Source: [Flexibacter] sp. ATCC 35103
Lineage (GTDB): Bacteria; Bacteroidota; Bacteroidia; Flavobacteriales; Flavobacteriaceae
NCBI RefSeq assembly: GCF_001975985.1
Contig: NZ_MTQF01000004.1
Coordinates: 559,621-623,620, forward strand
Length of the DNA stretch: 64,000 nt
Direction of reading: 5' to 3'
Shown: positions 26,133 through 34,624 of the stretch, in pieces
Position numbering within the stretch: the stretch's first letter is position 1
Layout of the letters: each line of letters begins with the position of its first letter
Made by a program: the position numbers and the translations under genes
The notes under the pieces: generated by a model
The model's database searches: none
Told to the model about the DNA's origin: nothing
Seen by the model: the letters and a program-made list of their open reading frames with translations, nothing else

Positions 26133-27125
26133 ATGAAAACTATATTAAACAAATTAATCAACCACGAAGTTCTTACTAAAGAAGAAGCAAAAAACGTGTT
26201 GATTAATATTTCGAGCGGTCAATATAATCCAAGTCAGATTTCGGCATTTTTGACTGTTTTTATGATGCGAAGCATTACAATTGATGAACTTTCGGGTTTT
26301 CGTGAAGCTTTATTAGAATTATGCGTTCGTGTTGATTTATCAGCTTACAATACAATCGATTTATGCGGAACTGGTGGTGACGGAAAAGATACGTTCAACA
26401 TCTCAACTTTGGCATCTTTTATTTCAGCCGGAGCAGGAATAAAAGTCGCAAAACACGGAAATTATGGCGTTTCATCGATTTCAGGATCGAGTAATGTCAT
26501 GGAAAAAATGGGAATCAAATTCAGCAACGATGCTGCGTTTTTAGAAAATTGTATGGACAAAGCGGGAATTTGTGTTTTACATGCTCCCCTATTTCACCCG
26601 GCGATGAAAAATGTTGGACCAATTAGAAAAGAATTGGCAGTAAAAACATTCTTTAATATGTTGGGACCAATGGTAAATCCATCATTTCCACAAAATCAAT
26701 TGGTTGGAGTTTTTAATTTGGAACTGGCTAGAATGTATGCTTATTTATATCAAAATACGGATATCAATTTCACGATTTTACATTCGCTTGACGGATATGA
26801 TGAAATCTCCTTAACAGGTCCAACCAAAACGATCACATCAAATATGGAAGGAATGTTAAATCCTTCAGATTTTGGCGTTAAACTTTTATCACAAAACGAA
26901 ATCGAAGGCGGAAAAACCATCGAACAATCCGCTGATATGTTCATTAATATTCTATCCGGAAAAGGAACTGAGGCACAGAACAATGTAGTTTGTGCAAATG
27001 CCGCAATGGCAATTGCTACCGTTACAAAATGCTCTCCACTAGAAGGATTTGAATTGGCAAAAGAAAGTCTCTTCTCCGGAAGAGGATTGAAAGCGTTAAA
27101 TAAATTGAAAGAATTAAATAAGTAA
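26133..27125 (+). CDS. trpD: Anthranilate phosphoribosyltransferase
   Basis: A 330-residue enzyme joining anthranilate to phosphoribosyl pyrophosphate. DLCGTGGDGKDTFNISTLASF is the PRPP-binding glycine loop. KHGNYGVSSISGSSNVMEKMG and RKELAVKTFFNMLGPMVNP are conserved family segments. Length is normal. It follows the T9SS cargo gene after 84 nt and precedes trpC, from which a 7-nt-period inverted repeat separates it. Confidence 0.96.
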   Translation: MKTILNKLINHEVLTKEEAKNVLINISSGQYNPSQISAFLTVFMMRSITIDELSGFREALLELCVRVDLSAYNTIDLCGTGGDGKDTFNISTLASFISAGAGIKVAKHGNYGVSSISGSSNVMEKMGIKFSNDAAFLENCMDKAGICVLHAPLFHPAMKNVGPIRKELAVKTFFNMLGPMVNPSFPQNQLVGVFNLELARMYAYLYQNTDINFTILHSLDGYDEISLTGPTKTITSNMEGMLNPSDFGVKLLSQNEIEGGKTIEQSADMFINILSGKGTEAQNNVVCANAAMAIATVTKCSPLEGFELAKESLFSGRGLKALNKLKELNK

Positions 27126-27132
27126 ATTTAGT

Positions 27133-27204
27133 TTCAAGTTTTCTTTGTTTCAGGTTTCAAGTTATTGGAACGCAGCCTGAAACTTGAAACCTGAAACCTG
27201 AAAC
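27133..27204. repeat. Inverted repeat with 7-nt-period arms (TTCAAGT), second copy
   Basis: TTCAAGT units on the left (27133-27139, and TTCAGGT-TTCAAGT at 27149-27162), the centre TATTGGAACG, then ACTTGAA, ACCTGAA, ACCTGAA on the right (about 27182-27202). It is the same family as 23191-23260 and occupies nearly all of the trpD-trpC spacer. Confidence 0.75.
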
Positions 27205-27213
27205 AAAAAAATC

Positions 27214-27993
27214 ATGAATATTTTAGATAAAATAATATTTGATAAACAACGAGAAGTTGTTCTTAAAAAATCGATCATTCCGGTTTCGCAATTGGAAAGT
27301 TCTGTTTTTTTTGAAAGAGAAACCATTTCTTTAAGTCAAAAACTAAGAACAAGTTCAACAGGAATTATTGCAGAACACAAACGTCGTTCTCCATCAAAAT
27401 CAGTAATCAATCATAGTTTTACGGTTGAAGAAGTAGTTAAAGGTTACGAAAATGCAGGTGCTTGCGGAATTTCGGTTTTAACGGACGGAAAATATTTTGG
27501 AGGTTCTCTTGATGATTTACTTTTAGCAAGGGCGAGCGTAAATATTCCGCTATTGCGAAAAGAATTTATTGTCGATGAATACCAAATTCTGGAAGCTAAA
27601 GCATTTGGTGCCGATTTAATTTTATTGATTGCAGCAGTTCTAACACGCGAAGAAATCAAATCATTATCAGAATTTGCAAAGAAATTAGGATTAGAAGTTC
27701 TATTGGAAGTTCACAATCAGGAAGAACTGGAAAAATCTATTATGCCAACTCTTGATATGATTGGTGTAAACAACAGAAACTTAAAAACTTTTGAAGTAAG
27801 CCTTGATTTCAGTAAACAACTGGCATCGCAAATTCCGGATGATTTTGTAAAAGTATCCGAAAGTGGAATCTCATCCATCGAAGCCATTCATGAACTAAGA
27901 CCTTACGGTTATAAAGGTTTCTTAATTGGAGAAAACTTCATGAAAACCGACAATGCCGGGAAAGCAGCTATTGACTTTATTAGTCAGCTGTAG
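27214..27993 (+). CDS. trpC: Indole-3-glycerol phosphate synthase
   Basis: A 259-residue TIM-barrel enzyme closing the indole ring. IIAEHKRRSPSKSVI supplies the substrate-binding lysine and the family signature; LLRKEFIVDEYQILEAKAFGADLILLIAAVL, IGVNNRNLKTFEVSL and VSESGISSIE mark the later barrel strands. Length is normal. It is a separate gene from trpF, unlike the E. coli fusion. Confidence 0.96.
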   Translation: MNILDKIIFDKQREVVLKKSIIPVSQLESSVFFERETISLSQKLRTSSTGIIAEHKRRSPSKSVINHSFTVEEVVKGYENAGACGISVLTDGKYFGGSLDDLLLARASVNIPLLRKEFIVDEYQILEAKAFGADLILLIAAVLTREEIKSLSEFAKKLGLEVLLEVHNQEELEKSIMPTLDMIGVNNRNLKTFEVSLDFSKQLASQIPDDFVKVSESGISSIEAIHELRPYGYKGFLIGENFMKTDNAGKAAIDFISQL

Positions 27994-28068
27994 GCTTTAA
28001 GCTTCAAGCAATAAGCCTTCTTAAAATTACTAATTTAGCCTAAAGCCTACAGCTTAAAGCTTAAAGCA
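27994..28068. repeat. Inverted repeat with 7-nt-period arms (GCTTTAA)
   Basis: Left arm GCTTTAA, GCTTCAA, GCAATAA, GCCTTCT (27994-28021). Right arm TTTAGCC, TAAAGCC, TACAGCT, TAAAGCT, TAAAGCA (28034-28068). The right unit TAAAGCT is the complement of AGCTTTA. The unit differs from that in the neighbouring spacers while period and symmetry are the same. The left arm overlaps the trpC stop region. Confidence 0.72.
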
Positions 28069-28076
28069 TCAAAACA

Positions 28077-28700
28077 ATGAAACTCAAAATATGCGGCATG
28101 AAATATCCTGAGAATATTCTCGAAGTAGGCGCACTCCTACCCGATTATATGGGATTTATATTCTATGAGAAATCTGCTCGATATTTTACAGGAACAATTC
28201 CAGAACTTATAAAAACTATCAAAAAAACAGGTGTTTTTGTACATGAATCTATTGAGAATATTATAATCAAAATAAAAGAACACAATTTACAAGCGGTTCA
28301 GTTACACGGAGATGAATCTGTTGAATATTGTGAGGAATTAAAAAATAAAATCAATAAGGAAATCGAAATCATAAAAGTGTTTTCAGTTGGAGACAATTTT
28401 GATTTTGAAGTTTTAAAACCTTTCGAAAATGTGTGTGATTATTTTCTGTTTGATACTAAAGGAAAATTACCGGGAGGAAACGGAACGACTTTCGATTGGA
28501 AAATATTAAAAAATTATAAATCTGATAAGCCCTTTTTCTTAAGCGGCGGTATTGGAATAGAAGAAATAGCAGCGATTAAAAATCTAAAATTACCGGTTTA
28601 CGCTATTGATGTAAACAGTAGATTTGAAATCGAACCTGGATTAAAAAACAAAAACTTATTAACCAATTTCAAAAGAAAACTTGAAATTGTCAACCTTTAA
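28077..28700 (+). CDS. trpF: Phosphoribosylanthranilate isomerase
   Basis: A 207-residue TIM-barrel isomerase. KICGMKYPENI carries the catalytic Cys; the conserved AVQLHGDES strand is followed by FDTKGKLPGGNGTTFDW with the catalytic Asp, then FFLSGGIGIEEI and AIDVNSRFEIEPGLKN close the phosphate site. It ends 11 nt before trpB. Length and motifs are normal. Confidence 0.95.
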   Translation: MKLKICGMKYPENILEVGALLPDYMGFIFYEKSARYFTGTIPELIKTIKKTGVFVHESIENIIIKIKEHNLQAVQLHGDESVEYCEELKNKINKEIEIIKVFSVGDNFDFEVLKPFENVCDYFLFDTKGKLPGGNGTTFDWKILKNYKSDKPFFLSGGIGIEEIAAIKNLKLPVYAIDVNSRFEIEPGLKNKNLLTNFKRKLEIVNL

Positions 28701-28711
28701 AATTTCAAAAA

Positions 28712-29893
28712 ATGAATTTTAACGTCAATGAAAAAGGATATTATGGAGAATTTGGAGGGGCTTACATTCCTGAAATGCTCTATCCAAATGTAGAAGAATT
28801 ACGCCAGAATTATTTAAAAATAACAAGCGAGCCAGACTTTAAAGCCGAGTTTGACCAATTGCTAAAAGATTATGTAGGACGTCCAAGTCCGCTTTATTTT
28901 GCAAAACGTTTATCTGAAAAATACAACACCAAAGTTTACTTAAAAAGAGAAGACTTAAACCATACCGGAGCGCATAAAGTAAACAATACAATTGGGCAAA
29001 TATTAGTTGCAAAACGTTTGGGTAAAAAGAGAATTATTGCCGAAACAGGAGCTGGTCAACACGGCGTAGCAACTGCAACGGTTTGTGCTCTTATGGGAAT
29101 GGAATGTATCGTTTATATGGGCGAAATCGACATTGCACGCCAGGCACCAAACGTGGCACGTATGAAAATGTTAGGCGCTGAGGTTCGCCCGGCACTATCA
29201 GGTTCAAGAACTTTGAAAGATGCTACGAATGAAGCTATTCGCGATTGGATCAATAATCCGGTTGACACACATTATATTATTGGTTCTGCAATTGGGCCGC
29301 ATCCTTATCCGGATATGGTGACGCGTTTTCAGAGTGTAATTTCCGAAGAAATAAAATGGCAGTTAAAAGAAAAAGAAGGACGCGAAAATCCTGATTATGT
29401 AGTTGCTTGTATTGGTGGCGGAAGTAATGCAGCAGGAACTTATTATCACTTTTTACACGAGCCTGAAGTGGGAATTATTGCCGTTGAAGCTGCCGGAAAA
29501 GGCGTTGATAGCGGTCATAGTGCCGCAACAAGTAAATTAGGAAAAGTTGGTGTTATTCACGGTTGTAAAACATTGTTAATGCAAACTCCAGACGGACAAA
29601 TTACGGAACCCTATTCTATTTCTGCAGGTTTGGATTATCCCGGAGTTGGACCAATGCACGCACATTTGGCACAAACCGGTCGTGGCGAATTTTTCTCTGT
29701 TACTGATGATGATGCTATGAATGCAGGTTTGCAATTGACTAAATTAGAAGGAATTATTCCGGCGATAGAAAGTGCACATGCTTTTGCCGTTTTAGATCAA
29801 AAGAAATTTAAACCAACAGATATTGTAGTCATCAGTCTTTCAGGTCGTGGAGATAAAGATTTAGATAATTATATTGATTATTTTAAATTGTAA
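28712..29893 (+). CDS. trpB: Tryptophan synthase beta subunit
   Basis: A 393-residue pyridoxal-phosphate enzyme condensing indole with serine. The PLP lysine is in KREDLNHTGAHKVNNTIGQ, the phosphate-binding loop is CIGGGSNAAG, and AETGAGQHGVATATVCALMGMECIVYMG is the conserved catalytic region. The N-terminal YYGEFGGAYIPEMLYPNVEEL is typical of the TrpB1 type that complexes with TrpA. Oddly, the alpha-subunit gene lies 1.5 kb further on, beyond a repeat element and two unrelated genes. Confidence 0.97.
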   Translation: MNFNVNEKGYYGEFGGAYIPEMLYPNVEELRQNYLKITSEPDFKAEFDQLLKDYVGRPSPLYFAKRLSEKYNTKVYLKREDLNHTGAHKVNNTIGQILVAKRLGKKRIIAETGAGQHGVATATVCALMGMECIVYMGEIDIARQAPNVARMKMLGAEVRPALSGSRTLKDATNEAIRDWINNPVDTHYIIGSAIGPHPYPDMVTRFQSVISEEIKWQLKEKEGRENPDYVVACIGGGSNAAGTYYHFLHEPEVGIIAVEAAGKGVDSGHSAATSKLGKVGVIHGCKTLLMQTPDGQITEPYSISAGLDYPGVGPMHAHLAQTGRGEFFSVTDDDAMNAGLQLTKLEGIIPAIESAHAFAVLDQKKFKPTDIVVISLSGRGDKDLDNYIDYFKL

Positions 29894-29908
29894 TATAAAT
29901 CGTAATTT

Positions 29909-30070
29909 GGGCGTTCCCGCCGAAAAAGGCGGGCGGGCTATCCGCTATATTCCCGATCAACAAAAACTACAGCTAAAAAGCCTTGTTTTTCTAAATCGGG
30001 AGATACCGCCTCAAACGAAGTTCACTGAACTCCATTAAAAAATAAAGTGAAGTGAAGTAATCCCTAACGC
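29909..30070 (+). repeat. Structured dispersed element, copy 2 (GGGCGTT...AACGC)
   Basis: Homologous to 2704-2810 but 162 nt long. The first hairpin has a longer stem (CCCGCC/GGCGGG) than in copy 1. TCCCGAT pairs perfectly with ATCGGGA around an inner AAAAAC/GTTTTT stem, and an extra ~45-nt segment (CAAACGAAGTTCACTGAACTCC and following) is inserted before the conserved TAATCCCTAACGC end. GCGTT again complements the terminal AACGC. Length variation confined to stem loops favours a folded RNA or a hairpin-type mobile element. Confidence 0.68.
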
Positions 30071-30101
30071 AAAAAACAAACAAAGAGAAAAATAGTAATT
30101 T

Positions 30102-30422
30102 ATGGAAAAGTTATTCTCATACGGAACATTAAGATCGAAACAAATTCAAATGCAGCTTTTTAATAAAGTCCTGACTGGAACTCCTGACCAGCTGCTGGGT
30201 TATAAACTAAAAAGTCTGCAAATTGAAGAAGAATTTGGAATGGCAGACTATGTTGTAGCTGTACCCAGCACAGATTCTTCAGATCCTATACATGGTGTTG
30301 CTTTTAATATTTTGGCTTCGGATTTAGCTAAAGTAGATATATTCGAATCAAATTCATACAAAAGAGTTCAGGTTAAATTGAAGTCCGGGACTGTTGCGTG
30401 GGTTTATATAGAAAATAAATAA
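30102..30422 (+). CDS. Gamma-glutamylcyclotransferase/AIG2-like protein
   Basis: A 106-residue protein opening with LFSYGTLRSKQIQMQLF, the YGTL motif of the GGCT/AIG2 fold, and ending in an IFESNSYKRVQV strand with a conserved acidic residue near the expected catalytic position. VAFNILASDLAKVD fits the family's middle. It may act on gamma-glutamyl or related amide substrates, but the family is broad. It is followed after 11 nt by a carbon-nitrogen hydrolase gene, so the pair may work on related amides. Both lie between trpB and trpA. Confidence 0.82.
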   Translation: MEKLFSYGTLRSKQIQMQLFNKVLTGTPDQLLGYKLKSLQIEEEFGMADYVVAVPSTDSSDPIHGVAFNILASDLAKVDIFESNSYKRVQVKLKSGTVAWVYIENK

Positions 30423-30433
30423 TCGAAGTAAAA

Positions 30434-31171
30434 ATGATTCTAGCCGCTGCACAAACAAAACCAAAACGAGGAGATATTGAAGCTAATTTATTAGATCATT
30501 ATCGTCTTATAGAATTGGCTGTGCAAAATAAAGCACAATTAATCGCATTTCCTGAAATGTCTCTTACAGGTTATGAAAGAGAAAATGCGCAACAATTGAT
30601 TTTTAAAAAAGAAGATTCAAGATTAGATCATTTAAAAAAATTGGCTGTCGAAAATAATATTGTAATTATTGCCGGAGCTCCAATTCAAATTGATTCGGAA
30701 ATGTTTATTGGTGAATTTGTAATTTCTCCTGACAATTCAGTTGAAATCTATACGAAGCAGTTTTTACATGAAGGAGAAGATGATTTTTTTCAATCTTCAT
30801 TCAATTATAATCCAATGATTACGATTGAAAACCAAAAGATTTCATTTGCTATTTGCGCTGATATTGATAATCCGTTACATCCGGAAAATGCCTGCAAAAG
30901 AGAAACAGATATTTATATCGCCAGTATTTTCTTTTCACCAAACGGAATTCCGAATGCGTATCGTGATTTACAAAATTATGCAAGGAAACATGAAATGAAT
31001 GTTTTGATGTCGAATTTCAGTGGTGAATCCTGGGGATCTCCTTCGGCAGGACAAAGTGCTTTTTGGAATAACAAAGGCGAATTAATTGGTCAAATGAACG
31101 ATTCAGATTCCGGATTATTATTGATCGAAAATCAAAATGATAATTGGACAAGTAAAATTGTAAAAAAATAA
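30434..31171 (+). CDS. Carbon-nitrogen hydrolase (nitrilase superfamily)
   Basis: A 245-residue cytosolic hydrolase with the Glu-Lys-Cys catalytic triad: Glu in LIAFPEMSLTGYE, Lys in VEIYTKQFLHEGEDDFF, Cys in ISFAICADIDNPLHPE. The order and spacing are normal for the superfamily, which cleaves nitriles or amides or transfers acyl groups. The specific substrate cannot be read from sequence. It is probably co-transcribed with the cyclotransferase-like gene upstream. Confidence 0.88.
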   Translation: MILAAAQTKPKRGDIEANLLDHYRLIELAVQNKAQLIAFPEMSLTGYERENAQQLIFKKEDSRLDHLKKLAVENNIVIIAGAPIQIDSEMFIGEFVISPDNSVEIYTKQFLHEGEDDFFQSSFNYNPMITIENQKISFAICADIDNPLHPENACKRETDIYIASIFFSPNGIPNAYRDLQNYARKHEMNVLMSNFSGESWGSPSAGQSAFWNNKGELIGQMNDSDSGLLLIENQNDNWTSKIVKK

Positions 31172-31180
31172 AAAATAATG

Positions 31181-31350
31181 CCACAGATTTCACAGATTAA
31201 AACAGATTTTTTATTTCACGCAGATTCTGCAGATTACAGCAGATTTAATTAAAATTATTAAAAAAAAATCTGCGCGAATTAGCTTAAATCAATTTAAATC
31301 TGCGTGAAATAAATTTATAGCTAATCAGTGAAAATCATTTAATCAGTGGC
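31181..31350. repeat. Inverted repeat with 9-nt-period arms (CAGATT) before trpA
   Basis: Left part: CCACAGATT, TCACAGATT (31181-31198), then further CAGATT units to about 31245, including the CACGCAGATT block. Right part: AATCTGCGC, AAATCTGCGTGAAATAAA and AATCAGTGAAAATC...AATCAGTGGC (to about 31350), the rough complement. A separate CTAACAG/CTGTTAG hairpin lies near 31367-31392. The spacer between the nitrilase gene and trpA holds nothing coding. Confidence 0.65.
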
Positions 31351-31410
31351 AAAACTTAATAACATACCTAACAGATTTTGGAAACCTGTTAGAAAATAAA
31401 CGATATTAAA

Positions 31411-32172
31411 ATGAACAGAATAACTCAAAAATTACAAGAAGATAAAAAGATACTTTCTATTTATTTTTCTGCAGGATATCCTAATTTGAATGATACCGTT
31501 CAAATCATTCAGGATTTAGAAAAAAATGGTGTTGATTTAATCGAAATTGGTTTGCCTTTTAGTGATCCATTGGCAGATGGACCAACAATTCAGGCGAGTT
31601 CTACACAAGCACTTCATAACGGAATGACCACTCAAATTCTTTTTGATCAGCTGAAAGATATCCGTAAAAGTGTAAAAATTCCATTGATTATTATGGGATA
31701 TTTCAATCCGATGTTACAATACGGAGTGGAAGCATTCTGTAAAAAATGTGCCGAAATTGGTATCGATGGTTTAATTATTCCTGATCTGCCGGTTGATGTT
31801 TATGCGGATGAATACAAAGCAATTTTCGAAAAATACGGATTAATAAATGTGCTCCTGGTTACACCGCAAACATCTGATGAACGTATTCGTTTTATCGATA
31901 GCGTTTCGAACGGATTTATTTATATGGTAAGTTCTGCAAGTGTTACAGGTTCTCAATCAGGTTTTGGGAACATTCAGGAAGATTATTTCGAAAGAATCTC
32001 AAATATGAACCTTAAAAACCCACAAATTATTGGTTTCGGAATTTCAAATAAAGAAACTTTTAATCAGGCTACTAAATTTGCAAAAGGAGCTATAATTGGT
32101 AGTGCTTTTATCAAACATTTGAGCGAAAGCGGTTCTGGAAAAATTGAGCAGTTTGTTGGTGAGATTCGATAA
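31411..32172 (+). CDS. trpA: Tryptophan synthase alpha subunit
   Basis: A 253-residue TIM-barrel lyase releasing indole from indole-3-glycerol phosphate. The catalytic Glu and Asp lie in DLIEIGLPFSDPLADGPTIQ, and SASVTGSQSGFG plus IGFGISNKET form the phosphate-binding loops. Length is normal. It is the last trp gene. Given the long upstream spacer it may rely on readthrough or on its own promoter; no clear TAnnTTTG box was seen directly in front. Confidence 0.96.
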   Translation: MNRITQKLQEDKKILSIYFSAGYPNLNDTVQIIQDLEKNGVDLIEIGLPFSDPLADGPTIQASSTQALHNGMTTQILFDQLKDIRKSVKIPLIIMGYFNPMLQYGVEAFCKKCAEIGIDGLIIPDLPVDVYADEYKAIFEKYGLINVLLVTPQTSDERIRFIDSVSNGFIYMVSSASVTGSQSGFGNIQEDYFERISNMNLKNPQIIGFGISNKETFNQATKFAKGAIIGSAFIKHLSESGSGKIEQFVGEIR

Positions 32173-32206
32173 TTGATTTTCTTTTAAATATATAATGAGA
32201 TCTAGT

Positions 32207-32308
32207 TTGTAATTTCGACGAAGGAGAAATCTTCGCAAGTAACTCCGCAACGAGAATCTAATCTTTGTCGAGCTTCTCGTGGAGATTTCTCCTTCGTCGA
32301 AATTACAA
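32207..32308. repeat. Inverted repeat with 26-bp perfect arms after trpA
   Basis: Positions 32207-32232 and 32283-32308 are exact reverse complements (beginning TTGTAATTTCGACGAAGG). A CTCGTTGCGG-like partial symmetry lies inside. From 32330 to about 32440 follows a second element (GGATTAAAATCC, CTACAA, GTTCCTATGGAAC) related to 37400-37450 and 41974-42083. Confidence 0.75.
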
Positions 32309-32491
32309 GATTGGGTTCTGATGGCGAATGATGGATTAAAATCCATCCCTACAATATATTTTGTTCCTATGGAACTATTTTGTAAAATTGCGTTGAAATC
32401 ATCTATTCGTAGCAACGGATTTTAATACGTTGAATAAAGCAAAAAATAATTTTTATCGCAGAAATCGAAATGACAAAATTGCGTTAATTAG

Positions 32492-32533
32492 AAAGCTGAA
32501 ATAATATAACTTATAATATTATTTCAGCTTTTT
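32492..32533 (+). terminator. Terminator after the trp operon
   Basis: AAAGCTGAAATAATAT pairs with ATATTATTTCAGCTTT across a short loop and is followed by T residues. It lies 320 nt after trpA. Confidence 0.7.
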
Positions 32534-32614
32534 CGCTATAAACATTAGCCTTAAAGCGCATTTTACTCCAAAAACCACTACATGGTTTTCTGTTAAAATT
32601 TTGTTAAAATAAAA

Positions 32615-32652
32615 TTAAACAACTGTTTAAATTAAACGCTTGTTTAATTTTG
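32615..32652 (+). promoter_or_regulatory. Twin TetR-type operators and -7 box of the efflux operon
   Basis: Two similar dyads, TTAAACAACTGTTTAA (32615-32630) and TTAAACGCTTGTTTAA (32632-32647), lie 17 nt apart. The second overlaps a perfect -7 box TAATTTTG (32645-32652). They are probable autoregulatory sites for the TetR protein whose ATG is at 32674. Confidence 0.75.
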
Positions 32653-32673
32653 TACACAATTAGAAACAATACC

Positions 32674-33303
32674 ATGTCAAACTTCGAATTTAACGATAAA
32701 AAAATTCAGATTCTTGAGGTTGCTGAAAAGCTATTTTCTGAAAAAGGATTTGAAGGTACATCTATACGGGATATCTCCAAACATGCAAAAATAAATATTG
32801 CAATGGTTTCGTATTATTTTGGTTCTAAAGAAAGATTGCTAGAGGCTTTAATTATCTACAAAACATCAGATTTAAAACTGCAACTGGAAAATTTATTACA
32901 GGAAAATCTCGAACCTATTGAAAAAGTCAATAAATTAATCGAAATTTACATTAACAGAATTAGCTGTAACAAAGGAATTTTCAGGGTTTTACATTTTGAA
33001 CTGAACTCAAAAAACAGAGAAAAAAGCATGGCAGCTTTTACAGAATTAAAAAAAGGAAATTTAAAATCTGTTGAAAGTATTATTACACAAGGTCAGTCAA
33101 AAGGTGTTTTCAGGAAAGATGTTATCATTCCGCTTATTACTCCTACTATCATTGGAACCTTTTTTCACTTTCATATGAATAAACCTTTCTTCGAAGAATT
33201 ATTGAATCTAAAAACAGACGCATTGTACAATGATTATATTAAAACCAGTCTTACAAAGCACATTCAACAAACTATAAAAGCGCTACTTGTTTATGAAAAT
33301 TAG
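32674..33303 (+). CDS. TetR-family repressor of the efflux operon
   Basis: A 209-residue regulator. ILEVAEKLFSEKGFEGTSIRDISKHAKINIAMVSYYFGSKERLLEALI (~10-57) is a textbook TetR helix-turn-helix; the rest is the helical ligand-binding domain. I chose ATG 32674 because the alternative TTG start (32650) lies inside the -7 box. The TolC gene starts before this gene's stop codon, so the two are translationally coupled. It likely represses the whole operon until an efflux substrate binds. Confidence 0.9.
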   Translation: MSNFEFNDKKIQILEVAEKLFSEKGFEGTSIRDISKHAKINIAMVSYYFGSKERLLEALIIYKTSDLKLQLENLLQENLEPIEKVNKLIEIYINRISCNKGIFRVLHFELNSKNREKSMAAFTELKKGNLKSVESIITQGQSKGVFRKDVIIPLITPTIIGTFFHFHMNKPFFEELLNLKTDALYNDYIKTSLTKHIQQTIKALLVYEN

Positions 33304-34612
33304 TCAATTAATGCTCTTTGGAGTTTTCTTTATCGGAATATCTTCAGTAGAAGCACAAGAAAAAACAAGTTTAACCTTGGACGAAGCCGTTAAATTGGCC
33401 TGGGAAAAAAGTAACGAAGTTACGCTTGCCAGTACTAAGGTAAACACAAAAAAGTACGAATTACAAGAGGTTAAAAACAATCAGTATCCGGATATTAAAG
33501 TTTCCGGACAATACCAACGTCTTACAAAGGCGTCGATTGATATGCCTAATCAGGGCGAAAGTTCTTCTTTAGCTTCTCCTGACAGAGCAATGATTGGAAT
33601 GGCAAATTTAAGCTTACCTCTTTTTGCAGGATTTAAAATTCAAAATAGCATTAATGCATATGATAACTTATATGAAGCTGAAAATGCAAATGCTTCTAAA
33701 ACAAGAGAAGATGTTGCTTTAAGAGTTATTACGTATTATACTGCTTTGTATAAGGCTCAAAAAACCCTTGATGTTTTAAATGAAAATCAAAAAAGCGCCA
33801 AACAGCGTGTTACTGATTTTATTGAATTAGAGAAAAACGGAATCATCCCAAGAAATGATTTATTGAAGTCACAATTATTAGTTTCAAAAACACAATTATC
33901 TATTGATGAAGCTACTAATAACCTTAATAACATCAACTTTTATCTAACTACTTTACTTAAGCTGGATCCAAGTACAAAACTTCAGGTTAATGAAGAGGAT
34001 TTCTTTAATTTAAAAACGAGTAATGCTCCAACATCTGATGCTTTAGCTTTACAAAACAGAAAAGATTTAGAAGCTATTCGTTTTCAACAAAAAGCTTCTG
34101 AAGCTAACATTAAAGTAGCAAGAGCAGCATACTATCCTACATTAGCATTACTTGGTGGTTATACTGCATTAGATCTTAAAGATATTATCACTGTAAAATA
34201 TGCGATGAACTTTGGTCTGGGTTTAACGTATGATATCTCCGGAATTTACAAAAATAGTGCTCACGTAAGAGAAGCTGAAAGCAGAGCGCTTGAAGTTAAA
34301 AATACAGAAGCTGTAATGACAGATCGTATTAAAGTTGAGGTTCAGAAATCTATTGAAGATTATGACCTGGCTATTAATCAAAGTGTTGTTTATGACGAAG
34401 CGCTTCAACAGGCATCTGAAAATTACAGACTTGTAAAAGATAAGTTCGACAATGGTTTAGCTGACACCAATGATTTGGTTGAGGCCGATGTTGAGCAACT
34501 AAGCGCAAAAATCAATACTGCTGTATCTAAAGCAACTATTATTCAAAAATATTACGAATTACTTTCAGTATCAGGACAATTATCACAATCATTCAATCTT
34601 TCTAAAATATAA
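33293..34612 (+). CDS. TolC-family outer-membrane efflux channel
   Basis: A 439-residue protein with signal peptide (MKISQLMLFGVFFIGISSVEAQ). Two internally similar helical halves are visible: LTLDEAVKLAWEKSNEVTLASTKVNTKKYELQEVKNNQYPDIKVSGQYQ and NRKDLEAIRFQQKASEANIKVARAAYYPTLALLGGY, the TolC alpha-barrel pattern, plus the SLPLFAGFKIQNSI strand. ATG 33293 is preferred to the TTG at 33287 and overlaps the TetR stop by 11 nt. It should form the outer exit duct of a tripartite pump with the two following genes. Confidence 0.93.
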   Translation: MKISQLMLFGVFFIGISSVEAQEKTSLTLDEAVKLAWEKSNEVTLASTKVNTKKYELQEVKNNQYPDIKVSGQYQRLTKASIDMPNQGESSSLASPDRAMIGMANLSLPLFAGFKIQNSINAYDNLYEAENANASKTREDVALRVITYYTALYKAQKTLDVLNENQKSAKQRVTDFIELEKNGIIPRNDLLKSQLLVSKTQLSIDEATNNLNNINFYLTTLLKLDPSTKLQVNEEDFFNLKTSNAPTSDALALQNRKDLEAIRFQQKASEANIKVARAAYYPTLALLGGYTALDLKDIITVKYAMNFGLGLTYDISGIYKNSAHVREAESRALEVKNTEAVMTDRIKVEVQKSIEDYDLAINQSVVYDEALQQASENYRLVKDKFDNGLADTNDLVEADVEQLSAKINTAVSKATIIQKYYELLSVSGQLSQSFNLSKI

Positions 34613-34624
34613 TCGATAGCTCTC

